Positions 1 through 10,059 are shown, numbered from the stretch's first letter. The stretch: DNA of 64,000 nt from Pseudomonas sp. C2B4 (GCF_013359695.1 NZ_JABFMU010000012.1:1-64000); one strand, 5' to 3'. Numbers and translations: made by a program. Notes: generated from the sequence alone by a model not told the origin.

Positions 1-40
1 GCGGCATACCAGTCAACATCAATGCTGAATGACGCACCGC

Positions 41-66
41 TTTCGCGAGCAGGCTCGCTCCCACAG
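41..66 (-). repeat. single REP unit
   Basis: Inverted copy of the common REP core (TTCGCGAGCAGGCTCGCTCC then CACAG), ending about 40 bases before the first gene. Its partner, if any, lies left of the window edge. Identified by match to the more than ten other copies in this window. Confidence 0.85.
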
Positions 67-105
67 GGTTTCGTGTTTACCCCCTAATTCGCGAGGTTTC
101 AACGG

Positions 106-1020
106 ATGAGAATCCTCGGCATCCTCTGCCTTCTCCTGACCCTGAGCGGTTGCAGCTCATTGCTGTTCTACCCCGAACCCGGCCAGCTGTTCACCCCGGA
201 AAAGGCCAAGCTCGAATACCGCGACGTCACCCTGACCACCGCCGACGGCGTCAGGCTGCACGCCTGGTGGTTGCCGGCGAAAAAAGGCGTCGAGGTCAAG
301 GGCACCGTGCTGCACCTGCACGGCAACGGCGGCAACCTGCCGATGCATCTGGGCGGGAGTTGGTGGTTGCCCAAGCAGGGCTATCAAGTACTGCTGGTGG
401 ACTATCGCGGTTACGGACTGTCCGAAGGCGAGCCCAGCCTGCCGGCGATCTATCAGGACATCGACGCCGCGTTCAAATGGCTCGACCAGGCGCCCGAGGT
501 CAAGGGCAAACCGCTGATCCTGCTCGGCCAGAGCCTCGGCGGTTCGATGGCCGTGCACTACCTGGTTCAACACCCCGAGCGGCAGAAACAACTCAAGGCC
601 GTTGTCCTCGACGGCGTGCCCGCCAGCTATCGCAGTGTCGGTCGGTATGCACTGAGCAATTCATGGGTGTTCTGGGCCTTTCAGGTACCGCTGTCGTGGC
701 TGGTTCCGGATGGTGACAGCGCGATCAATTCCATGGCACAGCTCAACGGCGTGCCGAAATTGATCTACCACAGCATCGATGATCCGATCGTGCCCCTTTC
801 AAACGGCATCCGACTGTATCAAGCTGCGCCGCCGCCGCGTGTCCTGCAACCGACCCGGGGCGGGCACGTGCAGACCTTCGCCGACCCGGTCTGGCGCAAA
901 GTCATGCTGCGTTATCTTGATGACCCGCAACATTTCAACGGCCTGCGCCGCCTGGGTGAAATCCCCAATTACCCGGCGCCCCAAAATTCTGAAGACGAAC
1001 CACCAGAGAGTCCGCAATGA
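106..1020 (+). CDS. alpha/beta-hydrolase lipoprotein
   Basis: A 304-residue alpha/beta-hydrolase fold protein (BAAT/Abhydrolase type). It starts with a lipoprotein signal ending in the lipobox LSGC (Cys16), so it is probably anchored to a membrane and faces the periplasm. The nucleophile elbow is GQSLGG near residue 144, the acid is probably in DDPIVP near 225, and the histidine is in GGHVQTF near 249, giving a complete Ser-Asp-His triad. An early HGNGGN segment fits the oxyanion loop. The substrate cannot be read from sequence; an esterase or peptidase-like hydrolase is most likely. It overlaps the next gene by 4 bases (ATGA), so the two are probably translated together. The Shine-Dalgarno before the start is weak. 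Confidence 0.85.
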   Translation: MRILGILCLLLTLSGCSSLLFYPEPGQLFTPEKAKLEYRDVTLTTADGVRLHAWWLPAKKGVEVKGTVLHLHGNGGNLPMHLGGSWWLPKQGYQVLLVDYRGYGLSEGEPSLPAIYQDIDAAFKWLDQAPEVKGKPLILLGQSLGGSMAVHYLVQHPERQKQLKAVVLDGVPASYRSVGRYALSNSWVFWAFQVPLSWLVPDGDSAINSMAQLNGVPKLIYHSIDDPIVPLSNGIRLYQAAPPPRVLQPTRGGHVQTFADPVWRKVMLRYLDDPQHFNGLRRLGEIPNYPAPQNSEDEPPESPQ

Positions 1021-1343
1021 GTGAAGAACGTAACGCCATCCCGCTGATTATCACCGGTATCTGCAGCATCCTCGGCACCGTCGGTGCCTTGTGGTGGTAC
1101 GGCTACCTGCACTTCGCCAAACCCGAGGATGCGTTGCTGCTCAACGAATTCACCATGCTCAAGACCGTGCCGGGCGAAGACTACAAAGTCTCCCTGGAGC
1201 CGGCGGCGCAAGTGGCGCAGTGCATTGATGGAGTGTTGGTGTTGTTTGATACCGAGCAGAAAGGTTTGACTGGGGTGTTGGTCAACGACCGCAAGAAAGC
1301 AGTGCGTTGCATGGGGCAGGAAACGCCGAAACTGGAAAACTGA
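1017..1343 (+). CDS. small membrane-anchored hypothetical protein
   Basis: A 108-residue protein whose start overlaps the stop of the hydrolase gene (ATGA), indicating translational coupling. Residues about 8-28 form one hydrophobic segment (PLIITGICSILGTVGALWWY) that could be an uncleaved anchor. The rest is a small soluble domain with two cysteines (in AQCIDG and VRCMG) that could pair in the periplasm. I do not recognise a named domain. The coupling suggests a role linked to the upstream lipoprotein hydrolase, but that is inference only. Confidence 0.75.
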   Translation: MSEERNAIPLIITGICSILGTVGALWWYGYLHFAKPEDALLLNEFTMLKTVPGEDYKVSLEPAAQVAQCIDGVLVLFDTEQKGLTGVLVNDRKKAVRCMGQETPKLEN

Positions 1344-1364
1344 GATCGAAATAGCTAATGGTAT

Positions 1365-1389
1365 GTGACGAGAGCCACTCTCTCGTCAC
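1365..1389. terminator. perfect hairpin between convergent genes
   Basis: GTGACGAGAG, a five-base loop, then CTCTCGTCAC form a perfect 10-bp stem. It lies between two converging genes (ends at 1343 and 1401). There is no U-run on either side, so it is not a classical intrinsic terminator. It may protect 3' ends or act with Rho. Confidence 0.5.
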
Positions 1390-1400
1390 TTACCCATTGA

Positions 1401-3104
1401 TCACTGAGGTGACGTTGCTTTTTCTGCTTGGTTTTTCTGCTTCGAAACATCGAAGGAGGCTTGTTGAGATGTCGCTTTAACCTCAAAAAGTCCAAAGATT
1501 TGGCTCCCGGATTTTTTGTCTCCATTCTTTTGAAAAACGCCTGAAGCGTAAGTTCCGGGTGCGTATTCCACTTGACTCTGCGTGGACCACTTTCCTTCTT
1601 CATTCACCAACGCTGTCGCGACAACACCCCAGTTAAGCCCGAGGTAGATCTTTGATACAGAGACTATGGCGCCCGGTAAGCCCGTTCCAGAGAACGTAGG
1701 GTAGGGCCCTGTTGTGTCTGCACCTGAGCCGTTAACTGTTGGGCCATCTGGTGTATCCACGACGGTGAATTCCGCAGAAGAAACGTTGCTGGAGTCAGGG
1801 CTCCCTGCATTGGTTGAATAGGTTGCTATTTGCTGCAGCCCGGCAGCCAAGGGCTGATCGATCTGTGCCGACCATTTGCCATCTGCTCCAACAATAGCGG
1901 ACCCAACTACGCCGACTAAATAACCATCTCTGATCCTTTCAATTTTTACAGTTGTACCCGGCATTCCCGTCCCTGTCATTATGGGTCTATAACCAACTCG
2001 CTGATTATGACGCGGAGTGGAAACACTCGGTGCGGTCAACGTTGGAGTGCAACTTGGTCGTGACTCGCCGTTAACTGTTACCGCCATTGTGGCGCCATGC
2101 ATGTCCGCACTACATACCGTTACGGAGATCTTCGCTACTGGATCGAACAGAGTTTTACCGGGAAGAAATGTCGGATCAGTCGTCTCGGGCGTTTGCGGTG
2201 TGCCATCGACTTGTATGTTTGAAGCGACTTGCCCCATCGTGGTGTATCTGATCCAAACACCGTTCACGCGATTATCATCGTAAGGAAAATTATCGAACGG
2301 GGTGGGCTTACGGTATTCGAGGGCCAATTGAGTAGGATCCAATCCGGTTCGATTGATGAGGTAGAGCTGTGGGCCCTCACTACCGAGTTTTGCCAAGCGA
2401 TAAAGGCCGGTTTTCTCGATGACCGTTGCTTGGGAGCTATCCAGCCATCCGGAGAACCAACGGAAGTTCGCGGGGTAGAGCGTGCCTCCACCTGATAATG
2501 TATCCCCGGTATCGCCATAATCGACTTTCTGGCAAGAGCCCGGAGCCGATACCACACCACTTGGCGTAGGACATTGGGTGTATGTGGCTCCATGGCCGTA
2601 CCCAAGGCTGTGTCCGAATTCATGCTTGTATATGTGAGCAATGCCTGACTGGCCATATACGCCCACGAATCTCCCAGGCTGCCAAGCCGATCCACTTCCT
2701 CCACAATCAATTACGCTAATTAAATAGTCGAATTTATCGCGATTTATTCCGTGTGCCTCCGCCGCTTTTTTCCCCTCTGTGTCTGCCAGGCGGATCGGCA
2801 ACGGTGGCCATTCCTGATTGGGGTCTTCGGGTCTGTAAATGCATTCGTACGGACGAGGGCCGGATGTATATTCGATAATCTTTCCCGCTAATGTGAGCTT
2901 TCCATTTGAGGCTGCCCGGATATAAGCCGGCAGTGCGTCAGGATCGTTGGATACAGTATGTTTTTGAATCAATGGAAAGTTCAGAGTGTCTCCATCCCGC
3001 CAGTGGGTAACGGTAACCAAAAGGGTTTTAGTTCCCACTACCGGACGCTGATTGACCCCCGATTTCGGCAACGGAACGTCACTGGGTATGGCCCCTTTCG
3101 TCAT
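1401..3104 (-). CDS. metzincin-like metalloprotease with C-terminal Ig-like repeats (5' end probably frameshifted)
   Basis: 567 residues are open from an internal ATG. The zinc motif HEFGHSLGYGH (residues 161-171) matches HExxHxxGxxH of metzincins, closest by eye to gametolysin/M11-type peptidases. After it comes YGDTGDTLSGG (197-207), where relatives carry YGD..DVMG, so the Met-turn methionine appears to be Leu203. Residues about 355-455 and 460-550 are two related beta-rich repeats (TGTGMPGTTVKI / SGTGLPGAIVSV, each followed by GKWS), typical of bacterial Ig-like surface domains. The ATG at 3104 has no good ribosome site and no signal. A signal-bearing start with a strong AAGGAG lies upstream at 3213 in another frame (see 3079-3213). 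The gene is AT-richer than its neighbours, so transfer is plausible. If the frameshift is real, the protein is not exported or not made. Confidence 0.75.
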   Translation of the reverse strand: MTKGAIPSDVPLPKSGVNQRPVVGTKTLLVTVTHWRDGDTLNFPLIQKHTVSNDPDALPAYIRAASNGKLTLAGKIIEYTSGPRPYECIYRPEDPNQEWPPLPIRLADTEGKKAAEAHGINRDKFDYLISVIDCGGSGSAWQPGRFVGVYGQSGIAHIYKHEFGHSLGYGHGATYTQCPTPSGVVSAPGSCQKVDYGDTGDTLSGGGTLYPANFRWFSGWLDSSQATVIEKTGLYRLAKLGSEGPQLYLINRTGLDPTQLALEYRKPTPFDNFPYDDNRVNGVWIRYTTMGQVASNIQVDGTPQTPETTDPTFLPGKTLFDPVAKISVTVCSADMHGATMAVTVNGESRPSCTPTLTAPSVSTPRHNQRVGYRPIMTGTGMPGTTVKIERIRDGYLVGVVGSAIVGADGKWSAQIDQPLAAGLQQIATYSTNAGSPDSSNVSSAEFTVVDTPDGPTVNGSGADTTGPYPTFSGTGLPGAIVSVSKIYLGLNWGVVATALVNEEGKWSTQSQVEYAPGTYASGVFQKNGDKKSGSQIFGLFEVKATSQQASFDVSKQKNQAEKATSPQ

Positions 3105-3213
3105 AGACCAATTCGCTGACAGGTGAATGGGTTGTTTTTGGTTTGTCGATTTGCGTGCAACCGACCAAGGCTATTGCCGTACATAGCGTTGAGAGAAAGG
3201 TCCGTGCTCGCAT
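3079..3213 (-). CDS. lipoprotein signal ORF, probable broken 5' end of the metalloprotease gene
   Basis: 44 codons begin at ATG 3213, preceded by AAGGAG seven bases upstream, much the best start in the area. The product begins MRARTFLSTLCTAIALVGCT, a clear lipoprotein signal with lipobox LVGC (Cys19). It runs through 3104 and stops at TGA 3079-3081. The metalloprotease frame is open over the same stretch but has no signal. Removing one base, for example in the GAAAGGGG run around 3092-3100, would join signal and protease into one lipoprotein of about 600 residues. I read this as a +1 frameshift (mutation, assembly error or phase variation) rather than a separate gene. Confidence 0.65.
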   Translation of the reverse strand: MRARTFLSTLCTAIALVGCTQIDKPKTTHSPVSELVYDERGHTQ

Positions 3214-3330
3214 GTCTACGCTCCTTGATGCCCGAGATTTGTGTTGGAGCGTCAGTGATACTTCGGAAATTTCGCGACGGCTACTGGCATAAATGACAGG
3301 TTGCGACGAATGGTAGATAGCCTCCCATAA

Positions 3331-3371
3331 CCCAAAAGCCCCGCCTGATCAGATCAGGCGGGGCTTTTGGG
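3331..3371. terminator. bidirectional intrinsic terminator
   Basis: CCCAAAAGCCCCGCCTGATC and its exact complement GATCAGGCGGGGCTTTTGGG form a near-continuous stem with A-rich and T-rich outer arms. On the minus strand it lies directly after the OmpA-domain lipoprotein gene (stop 3384), which it should terminate. Confidence 0.9.
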
Positions 3372-3383
3372 CTACTCAGTAAT

Positions 3384-4178
3384 TTAGTTCGAACTCACCG
3401 CCGACCGCGGAATCACCGGCTGGTTGTCATTGGAAATCGTCACTTCCACCCGACGATTCTGTGCGCGCCCCGAGACGCTGCTGTTATCCGCCACCGGATA
3501 CTCCTTACCATAACCTTGGGCAACGATGCGCGCCGGATCAACGCCCATTTTCACCAGTGCTGTGCGCACGGAGCTGGCGCGGCGTTCCGAGAGGGACTGG
3601 TTGTGCGACGCCGTACCGGTGCTGTCGGTATAGCCCTCGACGATCACCTTGCGGTCGGGGTTTTCCTGGAGGTATTGCGCCAGTTTGTTGATGTTCATCA
3701 GACCGTTGGATTTCAGCTCGGCCTTGTCGGTGGCGAACAGCACGTCACCGAAGGTCACCAGCGTGCCGCGATCGGTCTGTTTGGCGTTGAGGCTGGCTTG
3801 CAGTTGTTTGATCTGTTGGTCACGAGCATCCAGCCGAGCCTGGGCCCGTTGCGCGGAAGCGTTTTTCAGGTTGGCCTCGGCGGTGCGCAGGGCGATTGTC
3901 TGTTTCGCCACTTCCACACGCTGGTTGGTCAGATACGCCAGCTGATCGACCTTGGACTGATCTTCTTTGTCCAGATAAGCCTTGTCGGCCTTGTCCAGGT
4001 AATCGCTGGCTTCCTTGGTTTCCAGCGCCGCGACTTTGCTTGCCTGCGGGTTGGCTTGCAGGGCGCTGTAGTTGGTGCGGGCCTGTTCAAGGTTGGCGTT
4101 TGGTGGCGTGGAACACGCCGCCAGGGCGACGCTGGCGGCCAGCAGGGCAGGGATCATCAAATGTTTGGAATTCATCAT
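3384..4178 (-). CDS. OmpA-family lipoprotein with DUF4398-like N-terminal domain
   Basis: A 264-residue outer-membrane lipoprotein. I chose the ATG at 4178 (or the adjacent one at 4175) because AAGGACG precedes it; a longer frame to 4214 lacks a signal. The signal ends in LAAC (Cys22). Residues about 30-140 are a charged, helical, coiled-coil-prone DUF4398-like region. Residues about 150-255 are an OmpA C-terminal peptidoglycan-binding domain with the NQSLSERRA...V and GRAQNRRVEV signatures. It should link the outer membrane to the cell wall. It is the second gene of a two-gene unit with the DUF4398 lipoprotein upstream (44-base gap). Confidence 0.9.
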   Translation of the reverse strand: MMNSKHLMIPALLAASVALAACSTPPNANLEQARTNYSALQANPQASKVAALETKEASDYLDKADKAYLDKEDQSKVDQLAYLTNQRVEVAKQTIALRTAEANLKNASAQRAQARLDARDQQIKQLQASLNAKQTDRGTLVTFGDVLFATDKAELKSNGLMNINKLAQYLQENPDRKVIVEGYTDSTGTASHNQSLSERRASSVRTALVKMGVDPARIVAQGYGKEYPVADNSSVSGRAQNRRVEVTISNDNQPVIPRSAVSSN

Positions 4179-4223
4179 GGTTTCGTCCTTTTTAGTCGAG
4201 AAGAGATACGTCATGCCGCGCCG

Positions 4224-4637
4224 TTACTGAACGGTGCGCTGGCTTTCCTGACGCAGTTCCTGAACCCCTTGTCGAGAGTCCTTCACAGCCTGTTCGGCTT
4301 TCATCGCCTGGGCCTTGCGCTCGGCGACCCGGGCGTCCCACTCAGCCTGTTCGGCCAGGGTTTTCGCCTGGTCATACTTTTTGTCGTGCATGGCGATTTC
4401 GGCTTGTTTCAACTTGTCTTGCGCCGCCTTCATTTCCACGGCGGCGAATTCGGTGCCGCCGGCGCTGACGGCGTTATTGACCGCTGACTCGGTGACGGCG
4501 AATTGTTCGGTGGGAGGGTTGCCGGCACATCCGGCCAGCATCAGGCTGCCGCCGATGACCAACGCAGCCATTTTCAGGCCGTGCAGCGGTGTGAACGAGG
4601 ATTTGCCAGTGCGGGTTTTCATGGTTTTCAACTCCAT
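4224..4637 (-). CDS. DUF4398-domain lipoprotein
   Basis: 137 residues. The start at 4637 is supported by AGGAG about 8 bases upstream; the ATG at 4622 is an alternative. The signal is long, with lipobox LAGC (Cys37). The mature part is an almost purely alpha-helical, Ala/Lys/Glu/Gln-rich coiled coil (about residues 55-137) of the DUF4398 type. The downstream OmpA lipoprotein carries a similar helical region, so the pair may have arisen by domain duplication and may assemble together in the periplasm. No enzymatic motif is present. The function is unknown; an envelope structural role is inferred. Confidence 0.85.
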   Translation of the reverse strand: MELKTMKTRTGKSSFTPLHGLKMAALVIGGSLMLAGCAGNPPTEQFAVTESAVNNAVSAGGTEFAAVEMKAAQDKLKQAEIAMHDKKYDQAKTLAEQAEWDARVAERKAQAMKAEQAVKDSRQGVQELRQESQRTVQ

Positions 4638-4836
4638 TGGGCTAACTCCTGAACAACTAAAAAATCCATCCTGGGCAAGGAGCCGCAACCTTCATTTCGG
4701 GGGCATTTTGAAACGGCCGTCCCAGGCGTGGTTACTCGGTGGACCCGGGGCATTTTTTAAAAGTTCAGAGAAATTGGCTCAGCGTCGGAAAACTTTTGAG
4801 CGACTGGAGAGGGTTCTTGAGGGAGGAGTTGACCAT

Positions 4837-4927
4837 TGTGGGAGCGAGCCTGCTCGCGAAGGCGTACTGTCAGCCGGTATTGATATCGACTGACACGACG
4901 CCTTCGCGAGCAGGCTCGCTCCCACAG
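4837..4927. repeat. REPIN (two inverted REP units)
   Basis: TGTGGGAGCGAGCCTGCTCG... and its reverse complement flank a roughly 35-base middle, and the arms pair perfectly for about 29 bases. A TGTCAG/CTGACA pair inside extends the hairpin. It lies between the lipoprotein promoter region and a convergent small gene. Confidence 0.9.
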
Positions 4928-4942
4928 ATTTTCATGGGGGTG

Positions 4943-5287
4943 TCAGTGTTTTTGCTTGTCGTGACCCGCCGACAAATCATGCAAATGCCGACGGGACAGC
5001 GCGAGAAATCTCGGGGTCGGACCGATGTCTTCGTACAGTGGATCGCCTTCTTCATCCGTGGCGACCACCGTCGGGCCTTTCACGTAGGGGAAGCTTTTTT
5101 CCAGTTCTTCCAGGGCGGCGCCAATCAGTTCGCCGAGCAGTTCTTCGGGTTGCCGCTTGGGGTACATATCAACGATCGCTGCCAGCCTGGCGGCCGCTTC
5201 AACATCAAGATGAATCGAGTAGCCGGTGTCGGTCAGGCGACCCTTGGCGTTTTCTTCCCAGTGATGGGCAAGCTCGCGGATTTTCAT
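4943..5287 (-). CDS. conserved small acidic protein of unknown function next to ppc
   Basis: 114 residues with no signal peptide or membrane segment. The N-terminal part (MKIRELAHHWEENAKG...) reads like a short helical region followed by a ribbon-helix-helix-like stretch (YSIHLDVEAAARLAAIVDMY). The C-terminal part is acidic and ends in a His-rich tail (RRHLHDLSAGHDKQKH). I recall similar Pseudomonas proteins beside ppc carrying vague names such as pilin assembly or type 1 pili tip component; nothing in the sequence supports a pilus role. It is divergent from ppc, with a 201-base gap holding both promoters. Confidence 0.75.
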   Translation of the reverse strand: MKIRELAHHWEENAKGRLTDTGYSIHLDVEAAARLAAIVDMYPKRQPEELLGELIGAALEELEKSFPYVKGPTVVATDEEGDPLYEDIGPTPRFLALSRRHLHDLSAGHDKQKH

Positions 5288-5488
5288 AATGACCTCATGG
5301 CACGCCTGCTCGTGGCAGGTCGGTTGGCGTCCGGCGTTGGCCGGCGAAAGCCGTTGTACGGCTTATTGTTGAGACTAGCTTCTGCCTTGAAGGTTTAAAG
5401 ACCCTTCGTCGTCTGGGTTGTAAGAACCGGCCTGGAGCGGCACTCTTGGGGTTCCTGGCCGCCCGGATTCTTTGCTGGAGAACTGCTG

Positions 5489-8119
5489 ATGACCGATATT
5501 GATGCACGCTTGCGCGAAGACGTTCACCTGCTGGGTGAGCTGTTGGGCAACACCATTCGCGAACAGTACGGGGACGGCTTCCTCGACAAGATCGAGCAGA
5601 TCCGCAAGGGCGCCAAGGCGGACCGTCGCGGTTCCATGGACGCCGAGCTGAGTGCCAGTCTCAATCAGTTGACTGAAGACGAATTGCTGCCGGTGGCGCG
5701 GGCGTTCAACCAGTTCCTCAACCTGGCCAACATCGCCGAGCAATACCAGTTGATTCACCGCCGCGAAGAGTCGCAACCCGCGCCGTTCGAAGCGCGTGTC
5801 CTCCCGGAGTTGCTCGCTCGCCTGCTCGCTGAAGGTCATGGCACCGAATCCCTGGCCCGGCAGCTGGGCCGGCTGGAAATCGAGCTTGTTCTCACGGCTC
5901 ACCCCACCGAAGTCGCGCGTCGCACGCTGATCCAGAAATACGACGCCATTGCCGCGCAACTGGCGGCCCAAGACCACCGCGACCTGACCAGTGCCGAGCG
6001 TGAGCAGATCAAGTCGACCTTGCAACGCCTGATCGCCGAGGCCTGGCACACCGAAGAAATCCGCCGCACCCGTCCGACACCGGTCGACGAAGCCAAGTGG
6101 GGCTTTGCGGTGATCGAACACTCGCTGTGGCACGCCATCCCCAATTACCTGCGCAAGGCCGACCAGGCCTTGTACGCCGCCACCGGCCTGCGCTTGCCGC
6201 TGGAAGCCGCGCCGATTCGCTTCGCCTCGTGGATGGGCGGCGATCGCGATGGCAACCCCAACGTCACGGCGGCTGTCACCCGCGAAGTCTTGCTGTTGGC
6301 GCGCTGGATGGCGGCCGATCTGTACCTGCGCGATGTCGATCAACTCGCGGCCGATTTGTCGATGCAACAGGCCAGTGATGCACTGAAGACCAAGGCGGGG
6401 GACAGTGCAGAGCCCTATCGTGCCGTACTCAAACAGTTGCGTGACCGCCTGCGCGCCACGCGCAACTGGGCCCATACCGCGTTGACGGCGCCTACGCCTG
6501 CGCCCGTCGACGTGCTGCAAAACAACCGCGACCTGCTCGATCCGCTGGAGCTGTGCTACCAGTCGTTGCATGAGTGCGGCATGGGTGTGATTGCCGACGG
6601 TCCGCTGCTCGATTGTCTGCGTCGCGCCGTGACGTTCGGCCTGTTCCTGGTGCGCCTCGATGTGCGTCAGGACTCGTCGCGGCACAGCTCGGCGATGACT
6701 GAAATCACCGATTACCTCGGCCTGGGTCGTTACGAGGACTGGAGCGAAGACGAGCGCATCGCGTTCCTGACCCGCGAACTGAACAACCGTCGCCCCTTGC
6801 TGCCGGCTCACTACAAACCGTCCGCCGACACCGCCGAAGTGTTGGCCACTTGCCGGGAAATCGCTGCCGCGCCGGCGGCGTCCCTCGGTTCGTACGTCAT
6901 CTCCATGGCCGGTGCCGCTTCCGATGTGCTGGCGGTGCAACTGCTGCTCAAAGAGTCGGGTGTGTTGCGGCCGATGCGCGTGGTACCGCTGTTCGAAACC
7001 CTGGCCGACCTCGACAACGCTGGGCCTGTGATCGAAAAACTGTTGCTGCTGCCGGGCTATCGCTCGCGCTTGCAAGGGCCGCAGGAAGTGATGATCGGCT
7101 ACTCCGACTCGGCCAAGGATGCCGGCACCACCGCGGCAGCCTGGGCGCAATATCGGGCGCAGGAGCGCCTGGTGGACATCTGCCGCGAGCAACAGGTGGA
7201 GCTGCTGTTGTTCCACGGTCGCGGTGGCACCGTGGGCCGTGGCGGCGGCCCGGCCCACGCGGCGATTCTGTCGCAGCCACCGGGTTCGGTGGCGGGGCGT
7301 TTCCGCACCACCGAGCAGGGGGAAATGATTCGATTCAAATTCGGCCTGCCGGACATCGCCGAGCAAAACCTCAATCTGTATCTGGCCGCGGTACTCGAAG
7401 CGACCCTGTTGCCACCGCCGCCGCCAACGCCGGAATGGCGCCATCTGATGGACGAATTGGCCGCCGACGGTGTCAGCGCTTACCGCGCCGTGGTGCGGGA
7501 AAATCCGCAGTTCGTCGAGTACTTCCGCCAGTCGACCCCGGAACAGGAGCTCGGGCGCCTGCCGCTGGGCAGCCGTCCGGCCAAGCGCCGGGCCGGAGGG
7601 ATCGAAAGCCTGCGGGCGATCCCGTGGATCTTCGGCTGGACCCAGACTCGCCTGATGCTGCCGGCCTGGCTCGGCTGGGAAGCGGCCCTGAGCAAGGCTC
7701 TGGAGCGTGGCGAAGGTGAGCTGTTGGGGCAAATGCGCGAGCAATGGCCGTTCTTCCGCACGCGCATCGACATGCTGGAGATGGTGCTGGCCAAGGCTGA
7801 CGCGGATATCGCCCGATCCTACGACGAGCGTCTGGTCGAGCCGCACTTGCTGCCTTTGGGTGCGCACTTACGCGACCTATTGTCGCAGGCGTGCTCGATC
7901 GTCCTGGGGATGACCGGTCAGTCGCAGCTACTGGCACATAGCCCAGACACCCTGGAATTCATCCGTCTGCGCAACACCTACCTCGATCCGCTTCATCTAT
8001 TGCAGGCCGAGTTGCTGGCCCGTTCGCGGCAACAGGAAGTGGCGCAGGGCAGCCCGGTGGAACAGGCGCTGCTGGTGTCTGTGGCGGGGATTGCCGCCGG
8101 TTTGCGTAATACCGGCTAA
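5489..8119 (+). CDS. ppc: phosphoenolpyruvate carboxylase
   Basis: 876 residues, full length for bacterial PEPC. It carboxylates PEP with bicarbonate to oxaloacetate, refilling the TCA cycle. Family signatures are present in order: VLTAHPTE with the catalytic histidine (about residue 138), [11 protein letters not shown] (about 250), [10 protein letters not shown] (about 535), the glycine loop [14 protein letters not shown] (about 575-588) and [10 protein letters not shown] (about 610). The C-terminus ends near the expected RNTG. It is a single-gene unit transcribed away from the small acidic gene. GAGAACTGCTG upstream of the ATG is a weak ribosome site, but the start matches family length. 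Confidence 0.98.
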   Translation: MTDIDARLREDVHLLGELLGNTIREQYGDGFLDKIEQIRKGAKADRRGSMDAELSASLNQLTEDELLPVARAFNQFLNLANIAEQYQLIHRREESQPAPFEARVLPELLARLLAEGHGTESLARQLGRLEIELVLTAHPTEVARRTLIQKYDAIAAQLAAQDHRDLTSAEREQIKSTLQRLIAEAWHTEEIRRTRPTPVDEAKWGFAVIEHSLWHAIPNYLRKADQALYAATGLRLPLEAAPIRFASWMGGDRDGNPNVTAAVTREVLLLARWMAADLYLRDVDQLAADLSMQQASDALKTKAGDSAEPYRAVLKQLRDRLRATRNWAHTALTAPTPAPVDVLQNNRDLLDPLELCYQSLHECGMGVIADGPLLDCLRRAVTFGLFLVRLDVRQDSSRHSSAMTEITDYLGLGRYEDWSEDERIAFLTRELNNRRPLLPAHYKPSADTAEVLATCREIAAAPAASLGSYVISMAGAASDVLAVQLLLKESGVLRPMRVVPLFETLADLDNAGPVIEKLLLLPGYRSRLQGPQEVMIGYSDSAKDAGTTAAAWAQYRAQERLVDICREQQVELLLFHGRGGTVGRGGGPAHAAILSQPPGSVAGRFRTTEQGEMIRFKFGLPDIAEQNLNLYLAAVLEATLLPPPPPTPEWRHLMDELAADGVSAYRAVVRENPQFVEYFRQSTPEQELGRLPLGSRPAKRRAGGIESLRAIPWIFGWTQTRLMLPAWLGWEAALSKALERGEGELLGQMREQWPFFRTRIDMLEMVLAKADADIARSYDERLVEPHLLPLGAHLRDLLSQACSIVLGMTGQSQLLAHSPDTLEFIRLRNTYLDPLHLLQAELLARSRQQEVAQGSPVEQALLVSVAGIAAGLRNTG

Positions 8120-9056
<937 letters not shown>

Positions 9057-9080
9057 AAAGTCTGATCGGCTTTATCATCC

Positions 9081-9112
9081 ACGGCCCGCTTGCGGGCCGT
9101 AGTTGTTTATAC
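9081..9112 (+). terminator. intrinsic terminator after adk
   Basis: ACGGCCCGC-TT-GCGGGCCGT is a perfect 9-bp stem followed by AGTTGTTTAT. It sits 24 bases after the adk stop and before tsaB. The U-tract is modest. Confidence 0.75.
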
Positions 9113-9150
9113 TGACGCACTTTTTTCTGACCTCTCTTACGGAAACATCG

Positions 9151-9825
9151 ATGAGCACCTTGCTGGCCCTGGACACCGCGACTGAAGCTTGCTCCGTTGC
9201 CTTGCTGCATGACGGCAAGGTCACGAGCCATTACGAGGTGATCCCGCGCCTGCATGCGCAGAAGTTGCTGCCGATGATCCAGCAATTGCTGGCCGACGCC
9301 GGCACCACCCTGCAAGCGGTGGATGCCATCGCGTTCGGGCGCGGCCCGGGTGCCTTCACCGGCGTGCGTATTGCCATCGGTGTGGTGCAGGGTTTGGCGT
9401 TCGCCCTGGATCGCCCGGTGCTGCCGGTGTCCAACCTCGCTGTATTGGCCCAGCGCGCTTACCGCGAACATGGCGCCACTCAGGTCGCGGCGGCCATTGA
9501 TGCACGCATGGATGAGGTGTATTGGGGCTGCTACCGCGAGACGGCGGGGGAAATGCGACTGGTCGGCCACGAAGCGGTGCTGCCACCGGAAGTGGCCGCA
9601 CTACCGGCCGACGTCAGCGGCGAATGGTTCGGTGCGGGCACCGGTTGGGGCTATGGCGAACGCATCGCCGTCAGCTTGAGCGGCCAGGACGCGGGCATGT
9701 TGCCCCATGCCGAAGACCTGTTGACCCTGGCGCGTTTTGCCTGGGAACGGGGTGAAGCAATCGTCGCCGATGAGGCGCAGCCGGTTTATCTGCGGGACAA
9801 GGTAGCGACGCCCAAGGCGCGTTGA
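9151..9825 (+). CDS. tsaB: tRNA N6-threonylcarbamoyladenosine biosynthesis protein TsaB
   Basis: 224 residues, an ASKHA-fold relative of TsaD. With TsaC, TsaD and TsaE it makes t6A at position 37 of ANN-decoding tRNAs; TsaB is the scaffold that dimerises with TsaD. Diagnostic stretches are LALDTATEACSVALL (4-18), HAQKLLPMI (35-43) and GRGPGAFTGVRI (63-74). The start at 9151 (GGAAACATCG before it) gives the usual length; an upstream in-frame ATG at 9103 has no ribosome site and would add residues not seen in the family. Confidence 0.95.
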   Translation: MSTLLALDTATEACSVALLHDGKVTSHYEVIPRLHAQKLLPMIQQLLADAGTTLQAVDAIAFGRGPGAFTGVRIAIGVVQGLAFALDRPVLPVSNLAVLAQRAYREHGATQVAAAIDARMDEVYWGCYRETAGEMRLVGHEAVLPPEVAALPADVSGEWFGAGTGWGYGERIAVSLSGQDAGMLPHAEDLLTLARFAWERGEAIVADEAQPVYLRDKVATPKAR

Positions 9826-9846
9826 TTCTCGATACTGCGGTGAACC

Positions 9847-9914
9847 CTTCGCGAGCAGGCTCGCTCCCACAGGATCTGCGCTTTTCCTTGTGGGAGGGAG
9901 CCTGCTCGCGAAAG
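9847..9914. repeat. REPIN with short spacer
   Basis: Inverted REP unit at 9848-9873 and direct unit at 9888-9914, only about 15 bases apart. The second copy has GGAGGGAGCC instead of GGAGCGAGCC, a single-base variant. Located after tsaB. Confidence 0.88.
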
Positions 9915-10059
9915 CTTTCTTTCTGATAGTCACCAATCGTCGTTTTCTAACCCCAGCTTTTAAACCTTTTGCCTTTTATGTGTTCTAGTTATCACTCGGC
10001 GGTTTGCGAAGTGGGTTGTGCGCCACTAAACTGCCATCACTGATACCGAGCATGCATTT

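Noticed and set aside
5375..7867. Long 830-residue frame on the minus strand opposite ppc
   Set aside because: It mirrors ppc, is rich in Arg/Gln/His/Gly and has no known domain. It is a by-product of GC-rich third positions in the real gene.
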